A stretch of DNA of 64,000 nt from Ryuthela nishihirai. Its lineage: Eukaryota > Arthropoda > Arachnida > Araneae > Heptathelidae. A program made the translations under genes and the position numbers. Below, piece by piece: positions 46,060-55,955 of this stretch; positions within the stretch are counted from its first letter, which is position 1, and the number at the start of each line of letters is the position of its first letter. The notes under the pieces were generated by a model that saw only the letters and a program-made list of their open reading frames with translations, made no database searches and was not told the DNA's origin. The stretch lies in contig JAWZYU010000013.1 of assembly GCA_038380435.1 (NCBI GenBank), positions 9,685,901 through 9,749,900 on the forward strand, given 5' to 3'.

Positions 46060-46380
46060 GTAATTATGGGGAGGTAGAGCTTACGTTGGGCCCTAGCGAG
46101 TTGCTATCCATGGAGGTAGAACTCTAATGAGCTTAGAACCCTAACGCGCTTTCCCCCGTGGTAGCCATGGCAACGCCGCCGCACGTTGTTTACGGGTAGC
46201 CGTAAGCTGAATGCCACTTGGGTGAGACTGAATGGCTGCCGTAGCATGCTTGGGGTACCCCCTTCACGTTAATACACGTAATAACTGTGTGTGAGCATTT
46301 TTTACATGGGCCATAAACGATGGCCCTCCCTTTGGGGAATTGTGTGGGGCTGTGCAATAGGATGATGCGGCTGTTTAAAA
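46060..46380. other. GC-rich spacer, no gene seen
   Basis: GC-rich degenerate sequence with a 'gaggtagagctt'/'gaggtagaactc' duplication (46070-46120). It is probably old mobile-element DNA next to the LINE remnant. Confidence 0.4.
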
Positions 46381-48215
46381 CCTGTGGGGCCTACGGCGGT
46401 TGCTAGTATGGTGCCTTGGAAAGAATGGCTGAGAGCGCGGTAGAGTTGTAAGAGGCACCCGAGTTCGGAAAGCTACTAATAGAAAGCAGAGAACGTGTGT
46501 GTAAAACTGCCGAATCTTTGGCCGCCGTGGAAGCAGCACTGTACCAATGGTAGAAAAAGGCAGGACCGTCATGGCTAGGTGGGCTGAGCAGTTCTATGTG
46601 GTTAGTTCTACTGCATTGGTGGTTGGCCTCACGCTAAACAAATCCCCAGGGGTAGACTGAAATTTTTAGAGCTGGGTTCACACTTGCTTCTGAGAGCACG
46701 GTACTATGGGGATCTTATTCTCTCTAGGTCGCTAGGCGTGATGAGCACAAGTGGTAGGGGTTCTTTTACCCTGCTGAGGTCAACCACATAGGGTCCTGAC
46801 CATTATAAACCTACTGGACAGGGCTCTGAGCTTGATTATGGATCCTGATTTTGCTGCACTGGTGGTGTGGAGAGAAAAATCTTCCACTGTGTTTTCTGTT
46901 TGTTTCCCCAAGTGAATAGATTCACAATGTTTATCAGCTGGTGGATAATCCTGAGCAGGCACCTGAACTCTTTGCTTGACATCATTCTACATTGGAGGAA
47001 GTCTTCCAGTGTGCTTCAGCCTTTAGTGGTGGGGGGGTCTTTGCCCCATGTCTGCGATTAGGGGGCTATTGTCGGCATTCCCTCCCTCAATAAACATCTC
47101 ATCCCACTAACCATTTTCTCTCCATAGGTAGTTGGAATGTGAGGACTCTGCACAGAGCTTCTTTTCAGGGAGAGACGACAAAAAACATCACCAAGGCGTG
47201 GGTCTGCTTCTCAACAGACATGCTAGTGATGCTCTTCTAGGATACGAGTGCTGAAAGGTTTCTTACAGCAAAATTTCAGACAAGCGTTAAAGACTGTTAT
47301 CTGCTGCCCCCCACTGTGGATGAGAAGGATAGGTTTTATGAACAACTTCAGGATATTTTCTGTCAAGAAAGGAGATATTACCCCTATTCTAGGTGACTGC
47401 CAAAGTTGGTACTGATCTTTGGAGAGGAGTAATAGGCTTTTTTGGTAGCTGCAATGGGCAACGTCTCCTACAGGTAACTCAATGGTTTTAGAATACACAC
47501 AAACATCGCGACATACATAAGTACACGTGGGTTTCACCTGATGGGCTGCATTGTTAAAAGTGTCTTGCAACTTAAAAAGTGCTAAATTTAAAACATTTAC
47601 CCTTAATACTGAAGCTCTCAAAGACCCAGTTATAGCTAAAGCTTACCACGGTTACTTAGTCATTATGACAGTCATGGTTTGCTTACTACTGAAGTTGAGG
47701 AAGAACATTTTAAACAGGCTTTTTTGGACACTAACAGTAGTCTTTTAGGAAAAAAGGAGCAGAAGAGGCAGAATTATCTGAGTGATAAGGCACTTGAGCT
47801 TATTTTGGAAAGGAGGAACTGCAGGAATGCCCTTAATCAGTCCTAATAGAAAGCATTACAGAGAACTTAATGTAAAAGATCAGTGCTGAATCTTTGGCTT
47901 GATGGCTGACAAAGCCGAGGAAGCATTTAGACAACAGCGGAGAGCTGTACCAGATAGTTAATGTGTGAAACGGACAGGCATACAGGCATACAGGGATTGA
48001 AGCATAAACAAGGTTATAGAAGGCGAGGATTCTCTCATGGCTAGATGGGCTGAGCAGTGATGTTCTAAACAATGCGATTAGTTCTACTCCTATTATTTCC
48101 AATGATGATGCATTGGTGGCCCTATAAGACAATCTTACAGCTGGTTGCCCGAGGGGAAGTGGTGGCCTTTGTGGGACCGGTTGCTAGTATGAATCTTAAA
48201 AAGACCATGGCTGAG
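46370..48215 (+). mobile_element. Dead LINE copies 2 (two nested or tandem fragments)
   Basis: Same family as 14860-16560. A 3'-type fragment lies at 46370-46770 (aacaaatccccaggggtagac; ggttgctagtatg...ggctgagagcgc). A second, longer fragment runs from about 46785 (gtcaaccacataggg) through an endonuclease start (tggaatgtgaggactctg near 47133) and a shortened GD..AKVGTD piece near 47390, to a tail at 48160-48215 that again has ggttgctagtatg...ggctgagagcgc. Many small indels and stops. The tail ends where the truncated recombinase gene begins on the other strand. Confidence 0.7.
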
Positions 48216-48223
48216 AGCGCTTT

Positions 48224-48865
48224 CTAGGGCGTAATTATTTTATCTTTTAAAATATCTCGGTTAAATTTTCTGAGAGAATTAAAATTATTGCATTTATTGT
48301 TGGGTAATATCTGATATAATCTCTTTTTCAAGTGGTTTAAATACGTGTGGTAAGTTTTGGGAAATATACTGTCGTCGCTCAAGAGAGTACTGCTCAAGTA
48401 ATTAAAGATGGGCATGTGATTATCTAGAACGTGAATCACTCTTTTACCTGTCGGGTTTATTTTTTTAGTTTTTATTATGCTTTGTATGTGACTCTTTCTC
48501 AGTTTCTGAACGTATTTGAAATTTAAGCCCGTCACTAAAATAATTAAAATGATTAAAGATATATCATTGTGTTGATAAGTACCATTGGCAGTTTCAAATA
48601 GTATTAAGATCTCGTCATCGGAGAATGCGGTGAATGAATCATTCTTTTTTTCTTCGACCAATGGAGGCAAGACTAGAGAGTAATGTTTACTTACAATATT
48701 GACACAATATTTTATATAAGACTTTGCGCGGTCGTTATTTATTAAATAATTTCGAAACGTCACTAGACTGGAGACGTCTTTGGGAGGGAACTGATTTCTC
48801 TGACACCATTTATCGTAACAATTGATATAATCGTTATAAGTCTTTTGTGTAGTGGCCTTGACCAT
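48224..48865 (-). CDS. VLF-1/integrase-like tyrosine recombinase, truncated
   Basis: A 213-residue protein from the ATG at 48865. The N-terminal domain is SAM-like (YNDYINCYDKWCQRN, KSYIKYCVNIVSKHY). The catalytic-domain pieces are VTGLNFKYVQKLRKSHI, where the usual Arg of box I is Asn, and FNSLRKFNRDI, the box II H-x-x-R region. The C-terminal segment with the catalytic Tyr is absent: the frame ends ITP-stop exactly where dead LINE sequence starts. VLF-1 and nudivirus integrases are longer. The family acts in viral DNA processing and very late transcription. This copy cannot cleave DNA as it stands. It may be a broken remnant or an already degenerate paralogue. Confidence 0.7.
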   Translation of the reverse strand: MVKATTQKTYNDYINCYDKWCQRNQFPPKDVSSLVTFRNYLINNDRAKSYIKYCVNIVSKHYSLVLPPLVEEKKNDSFTAFSDDEILILFETANGTYQHNDISLIILIILVTGLNFKYVQKLRKSHIQSIIKTKKINPTGKRVIHVLDNHMPIFNYLSSTLLSDDSIFPKTYHTYLNHLKKRLYQILPNNKCNNFNSLRKFNRDILKDKIITP

Positions 48866-48912
48866 TTAATTACTTTATTTAGTTTGAATCCGGCTAATAA
48901 CTTCCCACCGAC

Positions 48913-49323
48913 ATGTTTGAAAAACTAACGACAGTCAAAGAGTGGAAACACGTTATAAATTTTAATTGCTCTATATTCAAAACTCCTCTGGATATTAAAT
49001 ACGCGGTTTTGATTCCCAATACCGTGAGTTTCGATTTATTGCAAGATTTGAAATATTATGTGGACAATACTAAAACGAATTTGCCGAGTTTTCAGCACTT
49101 GTGCAGACAGAAGGAAATGTGCGTTCTTTACTTCACCGTATTCACCAATGATGAGTTGGTATCATTGGGGCCCATAGCAAAAGACACTTCTCAGAATATC
49201 TGCGCAGTTTTATTAAAGGAATTTTTATCACTTGGGCACATAACCGTAGTCACACACGCCTTTGTGTACAAACTAATTAAATTCAAGCGCGAGTTTATTC
49301 CTCACGATATTTTTTTCGTTTAA
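48913..49323 (+). CDS. Hypothetical protein
   Basis: A 136-residue protein from the ATG at 48913, divergent from the recombinase-like gene with 47 bases between starts. Mixed alpha/beta (DIKYAVLIPNTVSFDLLQ, MCVLYFTVFTNDEL, GHITVVTHAFVYKLIKF). No recognised domain. Its stop overlaps the coiled-coil gene's stop by four bases (convergent). Confidence 0.6.
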   Translation: MFEKLTTVKEWKHVINFNCSIFKTPLDIKYAVLIPNTVSFDLLQDLKYYVDNTKTNLPSFQHLCRQKEMCVLYFTVFTNDELVSLGPIAKDTSQNICAVLLKEFLSLGHITVVTHAFVYKLIKFKREFIPHDIFFV

Positions 49324-52300
49324 AACATTTGCACATTTAACTTTCTGACATTAAATGTGAATTCTTTTTTCTCTTCAACTGTCACCTGAAAGTGTTTCAT
49401 TAATTTATATACAAAGTCCATTATTTCTTGTATACAGGGCACTATTAAATTAACGTGTGACGTATTTAGTTTTTGTTTTAGGTGATAACAAATGTCTATC
49501 ATTTGAAAAGTGTGTATTTTTAATTTTTGTATATCCGCATTGTCTGATTTCGGCATTTTTAACCTGTCGGAGAGTTCGTCAATAAATTCGTAAGAAATGT
49601 CCATAGTCTCTTCGGTTTCGGTGTCCGAGTCGGAAAGCTCCTTTCGAAGCAGGTTCTTGTTGTATTTTTTGAGTTTAACATTCGTTTCTTTCAATTTTTT
49701 AATTTCTCTATTTAAAATAGTTACGTCGTCACATTTCCTCTTTAAGCTTTTCTGAGTAATAAATGTTTTTAGTTCTGGTAAATTTTTTATGAGTAATTCG
49801 GTTTTTAGATAGGAATAAATATCTTTTATTTCCGAAAATAAAGTTTTTACTTCTTTTAAATTTAAAGGGGGAAGTGTTTCTTCCCACAAAATTTTTATGA
49901 CCTTGTCTCTTTCGGAAACGTAAGTTTTCAGATTGGCTACAGTTGGTTCTATCGATAATTTTTTCGAAAGATAAGTGGTACAGTTTTCGTAAAATATTTT
50001 TATTTCGTCCAGTTGGTTGAGTAAAACTTCCATATCTTGACCTTTGGATTGCTTACTGAGAGACTCGAATATCCCAAACATTCTTACGATTAAAAGTTTT
50101 CGTTGCTCTATTTCCTTTTCTAATTCACCTTGTAACTGTAAATTATCAATTTTCAATTCTTCATTGTCCTTAAGGCAAGCGGTTATTTGGTTTTTAAGTT
50201 GCGATTCTGTCGTTTTCATCAGTGACAAGTCGATATCACTTTCTGCCTTACTATTGTTAATTTTTAAGATTTCTTGTTCAAATTTTCGGTGTATTTCATC
50301 TTTTTCTAGGTTACTCTGTTTGAGTTGGGCAGTAATCTTGGTGCATTCTTCCGTCGTAGTATTTATGCTTTCGATGTACTGGTCGTGCGTTTCTTTCAAT
50401 TCCTCCTGTGCCTTTAACAAATTGTCGGATAATATTTTATTTTTTTTCTCCCACGTGTCGTTTAGGCTATTGGTTATGTCCTGTGCTAAAAGCATCACCT
50501 GATTAAAAATTTTATCGATAATGTCATGAATAAAATTGTATTCTTTTTCGGTAACTTGAGATTTTAATGCCTCTTTCGATTGCTTAATTAAATTAATAAA
50601 AACGTATGGGTTTTGACTTAACATAGATCGTACTAGTTTCAGTTCTCCCATTACAAAATTTTGTAGAAAAGTTGTAATGTTACTCGTTTCATCAATTTTT
50701 TGTAGTAGAGCATCGTGCAATAAATTAATCGAGGAAACGGTTCGATTCAATTGTTCTGTGGGAAATATGGATTTCCCAAATATTTCGAATTTTAATTCCA
50801 TGTACTTTAAGCCTAGCATTTCCGTGTAGGTTTTAAACACATCAAACATGTGTTTATAATCCGTTTCTTCGCCCAACATCACCACGTCGCTCTGATGCTG
50901 AGTTTGCAGTGACTCGTTTAATTTACATTTTAGCTCGGCAGTTGTTTCAATCAAAGATTTTATTTGTAGACTATCTTCTCCAACTTTTTGCTTTAAGTTT
51001 TCAATTTCGTGTAGTTGAGCTTTTATAATACTTGTGTGATTTGTACATTCAATTCTTTGTTTCTCGTGTTTTTGAAACGAGTCTTCGTATTTTTTAGTTA
51101 GAGCGATAATGTCACGTTGACTCTGTTCGAATTTAGTCAGTATGTCGTTCTTTTGTTTCCGCTCCAATTCAACGGTTTTGTTTAACAGCGATATTTGAGA
51201 TTTAAAATGACCGAGTTCGATCTTAAACTCGGTGTCGCTTGTTTTCGAATCTAGCCGAGATTTTTCGATATGTGTTTTTTCCCTTTCTAGTTGCCTCTGC
51301 AGATCAATGACTTTTTCGCTCTCTTGATTGTATAATTTTTCGTAATTAGTCACACTCTCTCTGGTCTGATTCGATTCTTGTTGAGATTGCTGGTAGAGTT
51401 TATTCAGATTAGAAACATCGTGTTTCAATTGTTTATTTTCGGCATTCCAAGCCGTTTCTCGCTCTTTTAGTTTGGCGGCACTCCTATCTCTCTCCAAAGT
51501 AATTTCTCTTCCTAGAGAAGATATCTCGTCTTTTTTTCCCCTAAGTTCCGTTTTAATAGAATCAATTTCCAAATCTTTTTTAGCCAAATTTTCTTTTAGA
51601 GATTCCATTACCTGATTTACAGTTTCTCGTTCATCCGTATTTTTTAACAGGTTTAATATTTCGTTATTCAGATTGTTAATTTGTTTATTTAAACTTTCAA
51701 TTTTTTCCGTTTTATCTTTAATGTCTAATTTAGTATTTTTTAATTCGAGGGTAGTATCGAATAAATTTTTATTTGTCCGTTCTTTAACTTCCTCGTGTGT
51801 ATTTTGTGCGTCTTTGAGTTGCTTTTCTAAAAGTTTTTTTTCGTTTTGCACGTCCTTAAGCTGAAAATCACATTGTTCCGTCAGTTTTTTCCTTTCGTTT
51901 CTAAAATTTTCCTGGTGTTCTCTTTCTATGCGACGTATTTCTTTTTCATTTTTTTCAGCGATATTTTTATTTTTGGCTTTTAGTTTTTCAATCTCTTCAT
52001 TCAGAATACTTATTTGGTTATTAAAAGTGTCTTCCTGTTTTTTGTACTTTTCATTATTTAGCTCGATTTTGTCGCTTTTGTTAATTAATTCTATTTTACA
52101 TTTATCGATGTCTTTCTTGAGACTCTTAATTGTCGCGTTAAGAGCTTCGCCCTTGTCTCTAATTTCCTTTATTTCTTTTTTGTATTTTTCGATTTCTTCA
52201 TTAAGAGTAGTGATGGAATCTTGTAATTGTTGAATTTCACGCTTGGAATTTTTTGCAGTACGTTCCAGAATTTCAATTTCATTAGAAAGATTGGCTATTT

Positions 52301-53543
52301 TTTCTATTGAGAGTTTTTCTTTAGTCTCGCTCTGTTTTCTTTTATCCACGTAATCATCAATTATGGTTTGATAATCATTAACGGCCTGTTTTATGGCAAT
52401 CATGGCCGAATCATCATCGTCATCATCTCTTCTCTTATAAAACATTTCATCTCTGAATACATAAAACAATTTTTCCAACATTTCGATTAATTTTTTATTA
52501 TTGTTACGCAATTGTGCCGAGAGAAGATTTGCTTTTTCGATTTCATTTCTCTGTTTGGTTTCCCGTTTCAGAGTTTCGACATCTTTTTCGTTTAGGGATA
52601 GTTTATTTTTAGAAATGAGATCGTTTAATTCCTCATCTTTCTTCGATAAAGAAATGAGCATTTCGCCAAGTTCGGTTGTTTTCTGACAAAGTTCGTCTGT
52701 TTTAAGAGTTAAATCTGCATTTTTTTCGGATAAAAGACGATTTTTTTCTTTGATGAATTCATCTTTTTGAAAAATCACCATGTCTTTTTGAGTTACTTCG
52801 GCATTTATTTTTGTCAGTTTAGTTTCAATTTCTAATAATCGGTCATCCTTTTCTTTTAACCTCGAATTAAGTTCATATTCCCGTTCATTTTTTTGGCTTT
52901 CGATAAGTACATTGTCTTTATTCATCGTGGAAATCGTTTCGTTTTTTCGATTTAATTCTGCGTCTTTTTGGGCTAAACGACAATCTTTTTCTCTGATTAT
53001 TTGATCTCTTTGAGTAATTTCGCTACTCGCTTGCGATAATTCCTCTTTTATTTGAGATAATTGACAAATTTTCTCTGTCAGTTGTTGTTCTAATTCGTTT
53101 TGATCTGTAGTGCGACATGTATCTTTTTTACACTGTTCCCAGTCTCTGTCACGTTGTGCTAAATCGCGTTTATATCTTTCTAAATCTCTGTTGCATTTAA
53201 ATAATTCATTTTTACACCTTTCTAAATCTCTGTTGCATCTAAATAACTCATTTCTACACTCCCCATTGTTGTCGTCGTTCCAGTTGTCCCTATTGCCCAA
53301 CTCATTTTGGGGACATTCTATTAATGGTCTATCTGGAATTTTGCAAATCTTTAATAAGAAATCGAGAAATGATTTACTATTGCGAAATTCATCCCAATTA
53401 TTAATGATTAGTGGATGACTACTTTCGTATGCCGCACATAAATCATTTTGTAGATTATTACAAAGGGTTTCTATAACCGTGAAAGTCGTGCAAGATTTAT
53501 TTTTTTCGTATTGTATTATCGTATCTACAAGTTGCTTGAACAT
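49320..53543 (-). CDS. Giant coiled-coil protein (desmoplakin/SMC-like)
   Basis: A 1407-residue protein from the ATG at 53543. Almost the whole length from about residue 110 to 900 is coiled coil, with Lys/Glu/Gln heptads (for example LFKCNRDLERCK repeats near the N-terminus and KNKNIAEKNEKEIRRIE later), a less coiled middle at about 900-1000, then more coils and a mixed C-terminus. No ATPase head is seen, so it is not a true SMC. Baculoviruses carry a desmoplakin-like coiled-coil core gene (Ac66) beside the DNA polymerase gene. This gene lies about 4 kb from the polymerase, so a positional counterpart is possible but not shown. A structural role in nucleocapsid egress is inferred. Confidence 0.75.
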   Translation of the reverse strand: MFKQLVDTIIQYEKNKSCTTFTVIETLCNNLQNDLCAAYESSHPLIINNWDEFRNSKSFLDFLLKICKIPDRPLIECPQNELGNRDNWNDDNNGECRNELFRCNRDLERCKNELFKCNRDLERYKRDLAQRDRDWEQCKKDTCRTTDQNELEQQLTEKICQLSQIKEELSQASSEITQRDQIIREKDCRLAQKDAELNRKNETISTMNKDNVLIESQKNEREYELNSRLKEKDDRLLEIETKLTKINAEVTQKDMVIFQKDEFIKEKNRLLSEKNADLTLKTDELCQKTTELGEMLISLSKKDEELNDLISKNKLSLNEKDVETLKRETKQRNEIEKANLLSAQLRNNNKKLIEMLEKLFYVFRDEMFYKRRDDDDDDSAMIAIKQAVNDYQTIIDDYVDKRKQSETKEKLSIEKIANLSNEIEILERTAKNSKREIQQLQDSITTLNEEIEKYKKEIKEIRDKGEALNATIKSLKKDIDKCKIELINKSDKIELNNEKYKKQEDTFNNQISILNEEIEKLKAKNKNIAEKNEKEIRRIEREHQENFRNERKKLTEQCDFQLKDVQNEKKLLEKQLKDAQNTHEEVKERTNKNLFDTTLELKNTKLDIKDKTEKIESLNKQINNLNNEILNLLKNTDERETVNQVMESLKENLAKKDLEIDSIKTELRGKKDEISSLGREITLERDRSAAKLKERETAWNAENKQLKHDVSNLNKLYQQSQQESNQTRESVTNYEKLYNQESEKVIDLQRQLEREKTHIEKSRLDSKTSDTEFKIELGHFKSQISLLNKTVELERKQKNDILTKFEQSQRDIIALTKKYEDSFQKHEKQRIECTNHTSIIKAQLHEIENLKQKVGEDSLQIKSLIETTAELKCKLNESLQTQHQSDVVMLGEETDYKHMFDVFKTYTEMLGLKYMELKFEIFGKSIFPTEQLNRTVSSINLLHDALLQKIDETSNITTFLQNFVMGELKLVRSMLSQNPYVFINLIKQSKEALKSQVTEKEYNFIHDIIDKIFNQVMLLAQDITNSLNDTWEKKNKILSDNLLKAQEELKETHDQYIESINTTTEECTKITAQLKQSNLEKDEIHRKFEQEILKINNSKAESDIDLSLMKTTESQLKNQITACLKDNEELKIDNLQLQGELEKEIEQRKLLIVRMFGIFESLSKQSKGQDMEVLLNQLDEIKIFYENCTTYLSKKLSIEPTVANLKTYVSERDKVIKILWEETLPPLNLKEVKTLFSEIKDIYSYLKTELLIKNLPELKTFITQKSLKRKCDDVTILNREIKKLKETNVKLKKYNKNLLRKELSDSDTETEETMDISYEFIDELSDRLKMPKSDNADIQKLKIHTFQMIDICYHLKQKLNTSHVNLIVPCIQEIMDFVYKLMKHFQVTVEEKKEFTFNVRKLNVQMF

Positions 53544-53556
53544 TCTTAATAAAGCA

Positions 53557-54549
53557 ATGCGACACACAGATTTGAGAACGCGAATGCAAATCGTTCGATT
53601 ACATAATGAGGGGCTGAGTCAGAGGGAAATTGCCAGAAGACTGGGAGTGGGTCTCGCTACCGTTAATATGTGGGTAAAACGCGGAGAGGCCGATTTAGAC
53701 TTGACAGATATGCCAAAGTCTGGGAGACCCCTAGCAACTGACGAACGTTCTAACCTTCAGATATTAGAATCTGCAGTAAACGATCCTTTCAAGTTACCTC
53801 CTCAGATTAAACTGGATTTGAATCTGAACGTGACCACTCAGACCGTGAGAAATAGGTTATACTCTTTTGGCTTACACGGTAGAAGACCCGCCAAGAAAGA
53901 AGCGTTGACACAGAGACATAGAAACGAAAGGTTAGAATTTGCAATCAATCACCACGACTGGACCATCCAAGATTGGAGAAAAGTGGTCTTTAGCGACGAA
54001 AAAATATTCACTTCGGTTGGGAATGGAAATATATACGTGTGGAGGCCAGTAAACACGAGATACGAAGCAAAATACGTCTCTGCTTTGGCTCGTTCGGGCC
54101 GTTTTTCCATTAGTGTTTGGGGATCCATAAAATCTGACGGTCCTTGTCACTTGCACAGAATAATGGGAAATTTAAATTCTCAGTATTATTGCGACGTCAT
54201 TTTACCAGAATTCACGAGATATTACGACGTTGATGACGTTACCTTCATGCACGATCGAAGCTCTGTACACACCAGTAGATTAGTTAACGAGTGGCTGAAC
54301 GAACGAAACATCAATGTCTTATCGTGGCCCCCAAAGAGTCCAGATGTCAATCCCATAGAAAATGTGTGGGCAGAAATGGAAAAGAGAAGCGCTAATAGAA
54401 ATCCACAGAACGCCGAGGAATTGTGGCAATTAGTTCAGAGACTTTGGATCGATGTAGTAAATATGGATTATATAAATAAATTAATCGAGTCTGTTCCGGA
54501 TCGCTTAACTAAAGTGATTGATTCCGACGGTTATTGGATAAAATATTAA
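53557..54549 (+). CDS. Intact Tc1-type transposase
   Basis: A 330-residue protein from the ATG at 53557. The N-terminal paired helix-turn-helix domains are evident (GLSQREIARRLGVGLATVNMW; a GRPLA linker resembling a minor-groove hook). The catalytic triad is complete with DD34E spacing: Asp147 (FSDEKIF), Asp233 (MHDRSSVH) and Glu268 (WPPKSPDVNPIEN). It is uninterrupted and has viral-like codon use. Only 13 bases separate its ATG from the divergent coiled-coil gene, leaving no room for a left terminal inverted repeat, and none is seen on the right. This looks like a transposase kept as a resident gene and not a recent insertion. Confidence 0.9.
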   Translation: MRHTDLRTRMQIVRLHNEGLSQREIARRLGVGLATVNMWVKRGEADLDLTDMPKSGRPLATDERSNLQILESAVNDPFKLPPQIKLDLNLNVTTQTVRNRLYSFGLHGRRPAKKEALTQRHRNERLEFAINHHDWTIQDWRKVVFSDEKIFTSVGNGNIYVWRPVNTRYEAKYVSALARSGRFSISVWGSIKSDGPCHLHRIMGNLNSQYYCDVILPEFTRYYDVDDVTFMHDRSSVHTSRLVNEWLNERNINVLSWPPKSPDVNPIENVWAEMEKRSANRNPQNAEELWQLVQRLWIDVVNMDYINKLIESVPDRLTKVIDSDGYWIKY

Positions 54550-54554
54550 TTAGC

Positions 54555-54830
54555 TAAGCTTAATTAGTTAGCATACATTAGCACAATTAGCTTAATTAGC
54601 ACACATTAGGTCAATTAGCTAAGCTCAATAGGCTTAATTAGCACACATTAGCTAGGCTCAATTAGCTAGGCTCAATAAGCAGGCTCAATAGGCAGGCTCA
54701 ATAGGCTCAATTAGTACACATTAGGCTCAATAAGCAGGCTTAATAGGCTTAATTAGCTCAATAAGCAGGCTCAATAAGCAGGTTCAATTAGCACACATAG
54801 GTTCAATGGGCTCAATAGGCTTCTCTCATT
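54555..54830. repeat. Irregular 13-15-base repeats
   Basis: Words such as 'ggctcaataagca', 'ggctcaataggc' and 'cttaattagc' alternate for about 270 bases between the transposase and the AT-hook gene, whose last codons (GCCTATTGA area) lie in the array. Confidence 0.85.
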
Positions 54831-55948
54831 ATAACCTCAATGTTGTATGGAATACCTTCTGAATCGTCGGGGATTCTCTTCATTATTTTCCCCTTTTCGG
54901 TTCTATACAGACAATGATTTTGTAAAACTCTGCAAACCTGATTTGGTATTCTTAACAGATCTTTTTTCTGGAGATCTCTGATGGATAGGGTTGCGTGATT
55001 TGGTAGCAATGCCTTTTTATGAATTTTTGCGTTCAGAAAAGTTTCCACGTTGACTTTGGGATTCAAGTGACACTTTGCATTGGGATTGACCGGTCTTCCT
55101 CTTCTGCGTGGTGGCTGTGGTGGCGGGGTTGGAGGTTTTACCACTACTGTAGCTACTGCTGGGGGTCGACCTCTTTTGGGCCTAGCTCCTCCCACGGCAC
55201 CCCCTATAACGAAGTCGTCGTCAGACGACGATGAAGCTAAATCGTTCAATGCATTATTAACCGCTGCTGCTATTACGGCAGCTTGTTCATTTGCGCGTGT
55301 AGACGACCTCGTACGCCGCGCTGCTCCGGGATCGGTAGAGGAGGAAGAAGAGGAATCAGAATACATTTGATTAGCATAATCTTGTTGATTTGGCCAATAG
55401 ATGCTGTCATCTACATATAATTGCTTTCCATTGTTATTCTTTGAAGGTTTCTTCTTTGAATTTTTCGTTTTACTGGATGCTCCTACAATTATTGCTTCGT
55501 CTCTGTCGTTGAGTTTAGAACGACTTGCCATGCTTATTTCTGGCAAATAAATTTCGGGAAATAATACCTTTAAATATTTGAATGGAATCTTGTCTGTTTC
55601 TAAATAATCCCTATGTATTTTATCCCTCTGTCTGTTGTCGTATAAATATTCAAAGATGGATATTCCGATCATGTCTTTGTCTGTCATATTCTCTACAAAC
55701 TGATTTAATTCTTTGATATTTTCTTTTTTTATAATTTCTCTAAAGTAAGGATAAGGTATTTCTGTAATTAATGGGAATGCATCGTTTGAGGCGGCAGTTG
55801 TAAATTCGCTTTTAAACTCATTGCTGAAGTCATCTTTGCTCATTACTAAATTAACAATTTCGCCCAATTCCTCTTTGTCTTCCTGTAAGAGCTGCTGCCG
55901 TTGTTTCTTAGTGATTTTTTTACCCTTGGATATATTTTTGCATTTCAT
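54812..55948 (-). CDS. AT-hook DNA-binding protein
   Basis: A 378-residue protein from the ATG at 55948. The N-terminal ~140 residues are folded and helical (LITEIPYPYFREIIKKEN, MIGISIFEYLYDNRQRDKI). A disordered middle has poly-Ser and acidic runs, then two AT-hook cores, RPKRGRPPA and RRRGRPVNP, split by a Pro-rich stretch (KPPTPPPQPPR). The C-terminal ~90 residues are basic. AT hooks bind the minor groove of AT-rich DNA, fitting this AT-rich genome. Likely nuclear: chromatin, replication or transcription. The exact family is unknown. It is divergent from the kinase gene, with seven bases between ATGs. Confidence 0.78.
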   Translation of the reverse strand: MKCKNISKGKKITKKQRQQLLQEDKEELGEIVNLVMSKDDFSNEFKSEFTTAASNDAFPLITEIPYPYFREIIKKENIKELNQFVENMTDKDMIGISIFEYLYDNRQRDKIHRDYLETDKIPFKYLKVLFPEIYLPEISMASRSKLNDRDEAIIVGASSKTKNSKKKPSKNNNGKQLYVDDSIYWPNQQDYANQMYSDSSSSSSTDPGAARRTRSSTRANEQAAVIAAAVNNALNDLASSSSDDDFVIGGAVGGARPKRGRPPAVATVVVKPPTPPPQPPRRRGRPVNPNAKCHLNPKVNVETFLNAKIHKKALLPNHATLSIRDLQKKDLLRIPNQVCRVLQNHCLYRTEKGKIMKRIPDDSEGIPYNIEVIMREAY

Positions 55949-55955
55949 AATTAAG

